The notes beneath the pieces were generated by a model. That model searched no databases, was not told where the DNA came from, and was given only the letters and a program-made list of their open reading frames with translations. This document shows positions 1 to 20,400 of a DNA stretch of 64,000 nt, in pieces. Made by a program: the position numbers and the translations under genes. Location: positions 8,849,774 to 8,913,773 of the forward strand of contig NC_040019.1 in assembly GCF_000972845.2 (NCBI RefSeq). Reading direction: 5' to 3'. This DNA is from Larimichthys crocea. Taxonomy: Eukaryota > Chordata > Actinopteri > Sciaenidae. Position 1 is the first letter of the stretch. Each line of letters begins with the position of its first letter.

Positions 1-3000
1 GTGTGTTACTGGCCTGAATCACCCACTTTGAATTCATTCATGTAACTGGTTAAGGTCAGTTCTTACACGTCGGCACTACTTTAGAAGTTAAATCCAAAAT
101 AAAGAGAAGAAGAGGGTCAGACCAACAGGAGCGGAGCTTAAAAGTGTGTGGCTGACCGATTGAAGGTAACCTGACCACCAGCCCGAATAGCATGTGGGCT
201 AAACACGACTAAACACTGCTCACAGGCCAAGCCCCTCTGTTGCTAATGGCCATTACTGCCTGTATGCCATTGTAGGCCTCACAATAGCAATCACGCTGGG
301 ATTTTGTGTGGCACTTGCTGGCAACAGTTATTAGCCACCCCCTCCCCTCCCAAAAAAAAAAAAAAACTTTAAGGGGGTGCAGTCAAGAGAAGAACAAGAA
401 GATTTGGGGTCCCCGTCAGCAGGAGGGACTGGGGGAGGACAGGGAGGACGGGGTGCGGGGTCAAAGGGCAACTCTAAAGCGGAAATGGGAGGCACAGGGG
501 GAACAATGGACGAGGTTGGACTAAGACAGACAAAGCTGGGAGGGAGGCTGGACAGTGCACAAAACACAGGAAGATGAGGAGAAAAAGATGAGGGGACAGA
601 ATGGAGGGGAGCCGAAACAGATGGTAAAGGCTGGTCGGAGAGAAAGGGGGCGTCACTGAAAGGAGGGGTGCTGAAAAGCCATTGGCAATGCATGCATCAT
701 GACAGTAAGAGCGAGGAAGAGAGGCTCAACACCTAAACATGACCGAATCCCATATGGTGGCAACACTGTGGACCATATATGCACAGCAGGCACAATTCCT
801 CATATCAATTATAGCTGCACTATTATGGACTTCACCCTCTCGTAAGGATGATGTGTCCTCAGAAAGCCTGTCAGAGAAGCTAAAATATGTTATTTAACCC
901 ACAAATAAAGTTTAAAAAGACAGAAACACAAGGGGATAAGCGTAAATTATGCCCGCATTTATCAAAAAGAAAACTAGTAAGTCAGTGTGGGAGCTCCTCT
1001 TAACCAAAAACAGGGTGGAAAATACACGTTTCAGCACTTGGGAGCTCTGGAAATCATCGCCCTAATGGGATCATCAATAGTGAGGTGTTTCTGCAGCTAT
1101 TATGACCTAATTATGTGGCTCATCTCGACTCGCTGACCACAGAGAGACATGCTGGTCGCTCGGCTACATTTGTAAAAGTTGTCATTAAGTGTTGCCACCG
1201 AGGTGCGTTCATCTTTGCGGGGAGGAGCGCGCAGAGGAGGCAGGAGGCGACGCATCTCTGTCTACGGGAGCGCGCACCGCGAGTCAGAGTCGTACCTCTG
1301 CTTGAAGTTGGAGTGAGGGATGACAGGCGATTATAATAACTGTATTCAAAACATAATTCTGTTTTTTTTAATCCTGTTATCATACTTGTTGGATTCCATT
1401 TAGCGTTTTATTTTTTACCTTTAAAGTTTAGTAAGATTTGTGCCAAATAAAGATATATAACATGCAAAATTATTTTCAAATACAGATTAAATCAGCACAT
1501 GTGACCTGAAAATATTGGATTTCTTATTTATTCTGATCTTATTTATTCATGTGCTGGTATGTGGTAGCTTAAGGTGCCTTGAAAATATCCCAAAAAACAC
1601 TAAACAGTGGAGAAGTTGTGCGTGTTTCCTTATCTCTGCAGTCGGAAGTGTTTACTCTGACCTTTTACCCTCACCTCTTGTTTCCACCTGTCCCCGCAGG
1701 TTACGCTGAGGTTTTTTTTTTTTTTTTTTTTTTTGCGGAGACACAAACTTTGCTCGGGGAAGTAAGTCCGGAGATACACCCGGTGACAAGACACGCCCGG
1801 AGACAAGAAAGAACCCGTAGAAGAAATAAAACCTGTGTGTTTATCATCAGCAAACTTATGCTGTTCTCCATAGTTTTTATCTCATACAAAAAAAAAATCT
1901 GCACAATTTAACACAAAATCAGCATCATATTCAAGAGGATACGATGGTGCTGCAGATTCTGGGGGTGCACATGGACACTGACAGAAGGCCATTGAGTCAA
2001 GGAGTGTGTCGAAGCCTGCCAAAGTATGTTTTAACTTCACTTTATTACACTTTATAATTACACTCCACATTTCCATCAGGATGAAACAAATTAATATGAC
2101 GTGCCAGCCTCTGTGCATGCTTTTTTTTTTTTTAGTAAAGAATTGATATATAAATTTGCACCTTGTCAGAATTAAACAACACAATATTTCACTGCAGCAG
2201 CTGCTTCTTTTTCCTTTGCTCGTCTCTCAGCAGTAGGCCGATAAAAAACACGTAGGCCTGCATACAAAAACATGTCAAAATCATAATTTATGCATTATCT
2301 TTTTACTGTATCTGATTTAAATCAGGACAAACTGTCCGGCCTGTGATATTTTTTTCTTTCGTTTGAAAAGAAACTTTCGGATGACCAATGATTGTAACAT
2401 CACATATTTCTTTGTGCAGCCTGAGTATGTATTTCTGAGTGTATGTGTTTGTACAGGCTGTGATCACATCTCTATTCCTCTGCTTTAACTGTAGCGAATC
2501 GGTGACATTTAAGATTTTTTTTTGTAGCCCAAATAAGCCGAAATGACATTTGACAGCATCCTTAAATAACTTCATATATAGCTGGAGGAAAACACGTTGA
2601 TGCTCCTGGTATGATATTTTCTAAATATCGGGCTTTACGCGTTCTGATGGTTTCGGATTTAGGGCGTGTGTGACTCCTGCCCTTTGGCAAAGTGGACCCA
2701 TATAATTAAGCGCTATTTTAATTCACTCTATCATCGTGATAGATACCAATCTATGAGTTTTAATCCCTTGTTAAACTCTCTGTAACCTTTCTCTCTCTCT
2801 TTCTGTCACTTCTCCCTCCGGGCGCTTGTCATTTTCTTTGCGCTTTGGTCACTTTACTGAAGCCTGTCTCTGTTTCCAGCTAATGTTATGATTCCCTTTA
2901 GTCTCTTTGACACTTTTATTTATTTAGAAACAGTCGCCTCATTGTCCTGCAGAGCAATGAAGGACTTCAATCACAAACTGATAAGGACTGGAGTTACCTC

Positions 3001-4330
3001 TACCAACATTTTGGTTCCATTTTCATGCCAATAAAAACATATAAAACTGTGAATTAACTCAAAACCTACTCTTATATTCTCATTTTCTCTCCTGGAAGAA
3101 GAGAAAACTCCACGTGGTTTGATGAACTAAACCTGCCTGTTATATCAGGCAGACGACACGGTGCCATGGTTGTGTGTCATTAGAGGTGTTGTGTTTGTTT
3201 TACAGGCTTGTGAGAACAGACATTAACAGCGTTTAAACTCAGGGGGGACACCCTGATACCCTGGTGTGACATCATGTGCGTATATACGAAGCCTGTTTCA
3301 CGCAGGGTGCAGAAAGTCAAATCAAGAAAGTCGTTTGCATGCGTGCAAGAAAGCTGCAGAAATACTCTCTAATGCTGTGACACACATGCAGGCCAACAGG
3401 CTGGCATAGAAATGTGAACAAAATATGATAAAGAATAGCAGATTTTTAACCTTTTTACGCATGCCATTATGCTCCAGACGACTTTGTTTATTTCATTTTT
3501 ATCTCACATACTGAAACAGCTTCTCTCCTGCTTTAATCTCAATTAACTTCCATGGTGTATGAACAAAAAAAGACTTAAGGAACCGACTTTTAAACTGTTG
3601 TTTTTAAGCTACATAGTGCCATTAAAAATCCGCAAATAATCAAACTCCAAACTGTGCCAGAAGAAACACACCTCCACTTGAGATTTATTCACCCATTATT
3701 CCAGATGTTTGAGCACCAGACAGAGGAGAAAATGTATTTACAGGATACATAAATATGGAGAATTTATTAAGGGTTTGTCTCTAACAATCACATTCATCTC
3801 TTCTAGAAATATTACACAGTGTATAGGACCAGAGCTCACTGCTTTGCCTGCTTTCCATTTTCTTCTATATTTCCCTTCAGTAAAGAAAGTTTGGAAACAT
3901 TCTCCAGGGTGAGTGATTCACTTTTTCGTGCTAAAAAATAAATAAAAAAAATAAAAAATGTCCAGTCTGTTCCTCAGTGAGGTGTAGTGGTCTACCTGTC
4001 AAAGAGAAAACTGTGACGGATTGCAGCAGATCAGGCACTAAATCGTGTGTGAACGCGGAGACTCGAACCGTCGGTGCTGTAAGTCACATGCCTCTCTCCT
4101 GTACGCGGTCTAATTAAAGCGGCTTGGTCGCTGGAGGTGAGTGGAAACAAGCCGTCTCTCTTTGACAAGTGTTTTCCGTACAGTCGCTCGGTGGGTGTAA
4201 TGCCATCAAAACACAGGGTCAGTTTTTTTTTTTTTTTTTTTTTTTTTTAGTGTGAGAAGAAGACGTGGGGGTGCACTGCTCCTCTCTTCTCCATAAAACC
4301 ACACCTCCTCCTTCCTCTCCCCCCTCCTCC
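1..4330. other. Upstream non-coding region, no gene seen
   Basis: No exon with a convincing reading frame and splice sites was found. The stretch is AT-rich with short poly-A and poly-T runs (about 350-366, 1711-1734, 2120-2132, 4226-4248). A small GC-rich patch at about 1200-1315 contains several CpGs and could be a minor promoter or enhancer, but nothing ties it to a transcript. A less repetitive stretch at about 2690-3010 has homeodomain-type TAATTA/TTAATT words and could be regulatory DNA for pax8. Confidence 0.5.
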
Positions 4331-4334
4331 TCCT

Positions 4335-4529
4335 CCAATGGCTGCAGGGCTCCGTCCTCTGCGCAGCCCCGGTTGGATAAAACCTGGCTGAGTGTTGGCA
4401 GCGCACAACACAACACTCCGCGCACACACACGCACCGTATCACACCACCCAAAGAGGAGTCCCGTCTTTTTCTTTTGGATAATATCAGAATATCTACTCG
4501 GGGACGCTTTGGTGTATTTCGTTGTAAAG
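4335..4529 (+). promoter_or_regulatory. pax8: Probable pax8 promoter and non-coding first exon
   Basis: A CCAAT word (about 4335), a GC-rich stretch and a TATA-like 'gataaaa' (about 4375) precede CA-rich sequence that ends in a good splice donor, AAAG|GTAAGC, with the exon ending at 4529. There is no useful start codon in it, so it would be 5' UTR. The next downstream acceptor with a fitting exon is at 6871/6872, in the exon that carries the pax8 start codon. Assigning it to pax8 is inference from position, strand and splice signals; cDNA ends would settle it. Confidence 0.45.
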
Positions 4530-6871
4530 GTAAGCTCTCAGCTTTGTTTGTGCGTTTTGGTGACGTGTGAGCAAATTAGTGATGCGCAATCCTGACTGAA
4601 CCTAGCGAGACTTAAATCATCCAAAAAAAAAAACACTGTAAGACTGTAGGCTTCATGTCGCTCTGCTTTGGGTAATATATGAAGCATAAACGAGAGCTGT
4701 TTGTTGTAATGAGGGTGTGAAAGATGTGACCGAGGTCCAGATAAGTTTGTGCAAGAACAGTAAGACACTAATCATCCAGATTTCAGCTTTGTCTGGCACA
4801 GAATTGGTGAATTTTTCAATTTTTCATTCATATGTGATCCTAAAAAAAATGAATCCTGGGCCTAAATTAGAGGCTGTAGTTTTCATGTATCACAAATCTT
4901 AATTACTATCATCTGTTATAAGGTAATTAAACTCTGCATAATGACAAAATGTCAAAAGAAATGTTCGTCTGATGCGAAAATCTCAAACCTTTTCTAATTA
5001 AAGCGTTTCTACAGTGCGCAAGTGTCCACTGTTAACAATGTAATTAATACGGAGCCACAAATAATAATTATCATTTACAAATAGAAGAACATAAAAACAC
5101 TAAAGGCATAAACTAGGATCTTAAAATGAGTTGATGAAGTCACTTTTAAAGGTTAAATGAACATGAGCTGTTCATTTAAAATATAAGTGGAAGTGGAACA
5201 ATCCAGCTGAAAATCATTACCCGAAGAGAATATTAATTAATTGTGATAATTAAAAGGAACAATTAATAACACAAAGCAACAGTTACAGAATAGTATTAAC
5301 ATTGTAAAGTCTGATCAAGAGCCACGCAGTTAGCAAAAGTTACTTTAGTTTTTATGTTCCAAAAATCAGACCTCATCCACATCAACAGTGATTTATTAAT
5401 TATTGCTAATTATATTGTTTTGTTGCTGTAATTATTATATAATCTAGCTTTTATTTGAGCCAATTAAGACGTAAAATCTTTTGTTTATCGTTGTGTTTTT
5501 TTGTATTTTACACCAGTGAAGTTGGAAAATTAAAACAGGTTTCAGGTTTTTGGAGACAATTTGCAAAGAGCCATAAAACAAAATAATTTATTTTATAATA
5601 ATATAAGTGTCAATCCAGTGAATCCACATACAACCAACAAAAGACTAAATAAACCTGCCAGCGCACAGTGGGATTTATTTATAATAACAACAGTGTAAAT
5701 GTTATTAAGTTTGGGTTTTAACTTGTGTCGTCAATCATCACCTCTATCAGTGTGTGACAGTCTGCTAATTATTTGGTTAATTTTTAAATGTCCACCCAGC
5801 AACACCTGACAAGCTTAAATCACAGATTGTATTTCAGCATTAAAAAATATTTTAATCATTTTTGTGTGGTTCTTTTACCACAAATCAAATCAAATTAAAT
5901 CAAACATCATATTATGCCAATAATTGTAGCTCATATCCGAGTCTTATTTCACATGATATATCTGTTTTTATCACTGTGAAGTTCATGCAGCAGAGTGGAG
6001 AAGTGTGCAGCAGCTGGGCAGATGGAGCCTGTAAACAAGCTTTACATATGGACCATAACAACTGCCAGCTAACACGTTTACAACATTTAACATTTTCTAG
6101 TTAAAAGTTGAGATCCTAATAATCTGTCACATCTCTTAAATGCGTCTGTGTCGCTTTGTTTGTCTTCTTAATTTGAGTTCAGCTCAACAAATCAAAGACT
6201 TTTAATTGATGTCTGCTCGATGTGTTGCAGTGATTGCGCTCGTGAGATTTGATCCAGGTTCATTTTGTTGCTTTTTATTAAATAGTATTTTTTTTGTTTT
6301 GTTTCAGAAGGTAAAATAATAATATTTCTAAAACACAATTCTTCAGAGTGATTATCCTCAAAGATTTTCCACTTATACCAAATATGCTTTAACATCATAA
6401 AACATATAATTCTCCTCCATTCTTCTGTTGAAGACCCAAAATAAAATACAGTTTCTGTTTCTTATCATTAAAAGGTGATTAATGAGACCAGTCAGTCCTA
6501 ATTACAAAGCGTTTAATGAAGGCAAATTTTATGTAGAACAGGAGCAACCATCTGGGTTGGCTGAAGGGGAAGAAGATTTTTCATGTTTTACAAATACTGA
6601 TGATTAAATCATAGTATTTTTACACAAATACAGGCAGCCCTTTGCTTAATACTCCTAAAGTGAAATGATCTCCTCTGCTGTCCACAGCCAGAAAGACAGA
6701 CAGACATGTTACAGGTGATTTGAAGACAATGTGTCAGTGTCTTAGCTGCAGAGACACACAGTGAACACCAGCTGAGTGTTTGTTCTGTACCAGCTCAGAG
6801 GCGTCACATATGACAAACAGCAGTTTGATAAAAAAGAAACAAAACAACAACAACACACTGTTCTCCTGCAG

Positions 6872-7012
6872 CGTGCGGTGGACATTGAGCTCAGGAGCAC
6901 ACACTCATGCCAGACGAGACAGGACGGGGAGTAAAAACACTTTAACTGGGACAGCGTGGAGGAGGAGAGCGTCACGTTCAGCTGGTGGAGCAAGGACCAA
7001 AAACTCAGGGAT

Positions 7013-7034
<22 letters not shown>
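6872..7034 (+). other. pax8: pax8 exon with 5' UTR and start codon
   Basis: The exon probably begins after the acceptor ttctcctgcag at 6871. It carries about 141 bases of 5' UTR, then ATG at 7013 and only 22 coding bases (MSSNTGR plus one base) before the donor GTAAAT at 7035. This start is chosen because joining it to the exon at 9877 gives MSSNTGRGHGGLNQ, which runs directly into the paired domain just as PAX2/5/8 proteins do. The 5' boundary is less certain than the 3' one. Confidence 0.7.
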
Positions 7035-15216
<8,182 letters not shown>

Positions 15217-16036
15217 TCCCTGCCTGTGCAGATGGAGTCAACCTGGAGGACTTTACATCAGCTGACACATCTGATCTGATCACGGACCAAGGCATGAAAG
15301 TCAAAACTGGATGTGAACTTGAGACTCTGCTGATGAACCAGCACATTTTTTTTCTTTTTCAACATCCTACCACACCTGATGTTATTTATTTGTCATCACT
15401 GATACCATCGCCCAGGGTAACTCTGACTCATGCACGTTTACACATGGCTAACAATGAAATCCTCACCAGGGCCTGTTTTCCAGAGACGTCTCACATCAAG
15501 ACCAAGCTGCATATTTTTCAGCATACAGAGCTCTTTAACACTGTTTTTGGCCAAAGACTTTCTTTCTCCCACATCTGCAACTTGTCACCACTGATCCAGC
15601 GAATACGGATATGCAACTCCTTTATACTGAACTATGCCTGCTTTTGTTTACAACCATGTTGTTGTTGTTTTTTTGTCCTAACATCACAAATGAATTCCTT
15701 TTTTCTGATCTGTGTCTGCTTGCAAATTCACTCTGTGACTTGTTTTCACTGTAAATTCAGACTTAAATTCCTTGTAGTGAAAAATAGACTAAAAGGTGAC
15801 ACCTTAAATCACATTTACAATAAAATGCCCACATATGCCCCTCAGAGACAATTAATGTATTTGTCTAGCAATATGTACATATTGTAAATGATGAATTACT
15901 TATGGGGAAGTGATGCAATTTTACTCAGAGAATGACTGATAAGGGAGGGGGACGACGGTGATTTGGCTACTAAAAACCAACAAGGCTTGAAATACATTTG
16001 TTTTGCGTCCAATAAATTTAGTTTGTTGTCATGCTG
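15217..16036 (+). other. pax8: pax8 3' UTR and polyadenylation signals
   Basis: Sequence after the TAG stop at 15214-15216. Two canonical AATAAA hexamers occur, at 15819-15824 and 16011-16016. The second is followed within 10-30 bases by a GT-rich stretch (gtttgttgtcatgctgatg), a typical downstream element, so cleavage near 16030 is likely. A 197-codon open frame inside this UTR has no protein-like character and is not annotated. Confidence 0.7.
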
Positions 16037-16499
16037 ATGTTTGGTAAGAACTGTGACTATTTTTTCGTATACTGTTATTAATATTATTGCAGATGTAAAT
16101 AATGAATTTCTAAAGAATTATTTTAATTAAAGCATGACAAATTTACTCTTTGTTTGTATTTACTGTCTTTTTAAAGGATGATCTGATTTTCTTTTTTTTT
16201 TTTTTTAAATATAACACCATAATAAACTAAGTATCTTTTTGTAGGTGTAGAGCTCTCTACTCATATTTTGGTATGTTAATGGAGTGTTTTTATTATTATG
16301 ATCATTATTATTATTGTTATTATTATTATTATCATAATTATTATTTGGACTAACAGCCTACTTAGACGCTTAAAGTTGCACGTTTTTTGTTCCTCTCAGC
16401 ATTTTTTTTTAAAAGGACGAAAGCAATGATCCTGCAAACACGCGCATCTGTTTAATTTCTTTTTTTATTTTCTGCATCATGTAGTTTTATTTGCAATTA

Positions 16500-16599
16500 T
16501 TTCGTCCCCTCTTTGCGGCCTCGTAATTGCGGCGCGTTAACGATGGCACGGTTCGGCGGTGCCGCGGCCCACCTGGTGCCGCCGCGCGCTAGAGGATGG

Positions 16600-16646
<47 letters not shown>

Positions 16647-16740
16647 AAGGAGGATGAAGAGTAGAGGGAGGCCGCGCGCTCCCCACGTGAAATTGGCTCT
16701 TTTTAGGCGCGCGTCTGTGATACCTGTGAGTGATGCAGTG
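16500..16740. promoter_or_regulatory. GC-rich, CpG-dense island with (GAT)n tract
   Basis: About 240 bases of markedly higher GC than the AT-rich flanks, with many CpGs (gcggcgcgtt, ggtgccgcgg, gccgccgcgcgc, gaggccgcgcgct, ggcgcgcgtc) split by a (GAT)n repeat at 16600-16643. A CACGTG E-box lies near 16684. It sits about 0.5 kb downstream of the pax8 polyadenylation site. No coding exon was found, so it may be an orphan promoter or enhancer. Confidence 0.5.
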
Positions 16741-16958
16741 TATTGTCAGGTACGAGTTTATTTATTGTAGAGTTCAAATGAAGTTGATGTGCAGCCAAAA
16801 AACAAGCTCAGAACGGATTATTAGCTCCAACAAAATAACATAAAACTGCGTTTGTATACTGTCAGATATATATTCATAATACATATTCATTAGGTACACT
16901 TGTACAATCCAGTGTGATCCAGTACAACTTTTACAATTTTTTGTTGACACTGTCAGAA

Positions 16959-17042
16959 AGGTATTAATTTAACTAATTATTATGGCAGTGGTGGGTTTAC
17001 AGGTATTAATTTAACTAATTATTATGGCAGTGGTGGGTTTAC
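16959..17042. repeat. Perfect 42-bp tandem duplication
   Basis: A 42-base unit at 16959-17000 is repeated exactly at 17001-17042. Each unit contains the AT-rich word TTAATTTAACTAATTATTAT and the GC-richer GGCAGTGGTGGG. Confidence 0.97.
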
Positions 17043-17319
17043 ATACATAATATCAGAAACACCTCTCAATATAATGCGGCACTTCTTTTTAACTCTACTG
17101 CATACAACAACCTCAACAGTAAACACAAATATTTAAATCTGAATTTAAGCTTTTAAGAAATTATAAGCTTTTCAAAAAAAGTGTAATTCATGGCAGAGTT
17201 GTTGTATTTGTGTACCTGTGGGCCCCTTTGTGTATATGTATATATATATTTTTACTGTTTATGAGTTAGCACTTCTTCCTCAGCCACTGCCTATTTGTCA
17301 TAGAATTGTAGATATGTGG

Positions 17320-17400
17320 TGTTTTTATGATATATTATATTTATATATATATTATATAATATAATATATATATATTATATATCTATATATATATTATCAA
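17320..17400. repeat. (TA)n-rich low-complexity tract
   Basis: Alternating TA/AT dinucleotides with short interruptions, able to form multiple hairpins. No other feature was seen between here and about 18 kb apart from general AT-rich sequence. Confidence 0.85.
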
Positions 17401-20400
17401 TTATTATCTATTGAGTATCCATTTTGGATATGCAAAAAAAACGATTTTATTTTATGTTTGTTTTTGTATATTTTATTTTATTATATTTTATTAAATTAGG
17501 CTATATAAAGAAACTTTGGGGTTACTAGCGGTACGTGTGCACTTGAACTTGCTGGGTTTTACCCTCTTTTGTGGAGGCTGCTGTTTCAACCTCTGCAACC
17601 ATTTTCAGTGCATGGACTTCTGCGTTTCGTGACCTAATTCATCTTTAAAGAAAGCCTCAAAGCCTAATTATAAAACTTTATGAAGGCTTTTGTCTGACTT
17701 CTGAGACAATCACTTAAAGTCTTCAATATCAGTTCAGTCAGAGCACTATTTGTCCGCTGATGAAGATCTGTCCTGACGTCTTCCTGTTTACAGGATGCAC
17801 TTCTTTTTCTCTCTGAGCCTTCACCCTCCTCACATTTCACTGTTTTTTCCTGACTCACCTCTTTACGCCCCTCTTTTTGTATTCCTCTCCTGCAGCCGCA
17901 CCACTGTACACGTCGTGTACCGCCCTGTAAACTTTAAACAATAGCTACACTTCATCCCATTGTTGTCCAAGTGGCCTGGCCCACTCCAGACAGCCCATCA
18001 ACTAGACTGGACACTTATTCTTTCCAGTTCCCTGCTCAGGCATGCAGAAACACACACATCCATGTACACTCATACATGCAGAGGAGCTTTCAAGTAAACG
18101 TGGCAAACATTTTCACTGAACCCAATTTGAAATTCCTCAGCCACCTGATGGCCAACTAAATGTTAAACATTAACAGTCTTGCTGCCAAAAAACAAAACAT
18201 TATCGTGGTACACACAAGCCACAGCAGAAATAACTCCTCTCTGTCTCTCTCTGGGCCTATTAGCAAGGAGGTTTCGGGCCACAGTGCTTCTGGTCTGGTA
18301 ATGAGCCCGACAGCACAATACAAGCACCAGGCCGGAACAGCTGAGGGCAGACAAAGCTGGCAGGACGGGGCGACTGGGACTACATTTAACACAGAGCCAT
18401 ACTAACACTGTGTCCATATGTGTGTGTGATGGAGAGACAGAGCAAGAATGTGTGTGTGTGTTTGTGTGCTATCACAAGGTGTGTGTGTGTGTGTCTGTCT
18501 GCAGAGGAGAAGGCATGTGTCCCATTACCATTATGGGGACAAACTCAAAGACAGAATGGGGGCCCCTGGAGAAATTGCTGCCAAAAAGGCAGCAGAGGAG
18601 TGTGTGGCAATCAGTGGGATGACGGGTCGGGGTTGTCCTGCGCCAGTCATCTGGAAAGTTCTCCACTTATCTCTGAGCCCGAGACACTGGCCAACCAATT
18701 CAGCCCGGCAAATAAGTATTATGTTGGCTGACAGAATTTGTCCGTCCAAATGAGCTGCAGAACACGCTGTTGTTTTAAACTGTGAATGGCAGCGCTGCCG
18801 CGTGGGCCCCACCCGGCTCAGGCTTTTTATGGCCCTCGAGAAAACCCAGATTGCGTGAGTGAACCCATCACCTTTTCTATTAATTGTTTCTGGACAAAGC
18901 CCGGCTGATTATTCTGAACCTTTTGTCGCCCTTTTTAGCATCGAACATCCTCCTTTTCTTTGCAGCCCTTTGACAGCTTGAGATTCTTGTTCTGCCGTGT
19001 TGACTCAAAACTCCTCATTCTCCTTTCACTTCATGCACCTTTAACAAGAACTAACAACAACCACTAAAGGGGCCAGTATGATTCAGTACTTGTCAGATAG
19101 TCGAACTAAAACCCTCTCCCGACACATCTCTCTGATGTTGAAATTATTAGAGCTGTGTCTGACAATCTTTGTAACTTTTTGTTCCAACAATCCGACAATC
19201 ATGTCCACCTTTCACAGTTATTGGCCAGGATTTCTTCATTCAGCCACATACAAAGAAGAAATCCATTAACACAGAGTATGGCTCAAGGTGAATGGATGTC
19301 AGGTATTCAGTAATAAAACAAACAACAATAAAGTGTTGGACAACTTTGATCTGATGATGGCAGTAGATGAAAAGTTAAGAGGTCGTTCACAGAGGTACAT
19401 GAATATCTGTGCCAATTTTCATGTCAAATATATCAGTCTAACCAAAAAAAAAGTCTCAATAAAGGCCAACTTTAGCTTTCAATCACATCATGACTTTTAT
19501 TAATGGAAAATTCTGTAAAGCCACCAGATGTGGTTGAAAACATTGGTAACAAATTGGTTCCAAGGTCAACTCTAGCCCTGAACCTTGAAGTTTTAACACT
19601 CAATAACTGTCAATACATGTGTTTTCACTAGAAAATACATGTTAACTTCATGGCGCTGCTAGAGGAAAAGTCAGAGGGATTCATCCTCTGAGAACCATGA
19701 ATGACCAAACAAACTTTGGTGCCAATCCATCCGGTAAATGTTGAGATATTTCACCTAATAATTGGAACATTTGGCCTGATGGTGGGGCTATATGAAAAGT
19801 CACAGGATCAAGAAAATCATTAGGATTCATCTTCTGGGTACCACAAATGTCTGCACAAAGTTTTATAGCAACATATTTCAGTCTGAAACCAAAGTGGCCG
19901 ACTGAAGGTTGGATTTCCATCCAAATGTTGGTATTTTGGCCATGAAAAAAAGAGCCTCAGAACACCTGAGCGGACTTCAAATGACAACACCTTCCTCAAA
20001 TTTCAAGAAGCTATCTAATCTCCTCCACCTTTAGCCATAATGCACCTGGAACAAATGTGCCAGTCAAACAGAGCAAAGTGGTCAAACAGAGGGTGTTCCT
20101 GTGTAGGAAGAGGCGGAGGGAGGAAACACAGGTGCCCTGTGTCCGACCAGCCTATTAAACAACACACAGGCCCTGAAGGCAGGAAGCTACTATTGACTGG
20201 AAGACATCAAGAAAAACGCACCTTTCAAAGCACACACACACACACACACATTCAACCCTACACACACATACACACATGCCGAGGTGGATAAAATCTGCCA
20301 GGTATCAGGTACTGCCCTGAGGGAGAGGGTTGACCTGTGGATGCCGGTGGCGGTCAAAAACACAGCTGACAAATAGTTCATTCAACATCACATACACGTC

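Noticed and set aside
15294..15887. 197-codon open frame on the + strand
   Set aside because: It lies in the pax8 3' UTR, has no protein-like composition or family motif, and ends beyond the first poly(A) signal.
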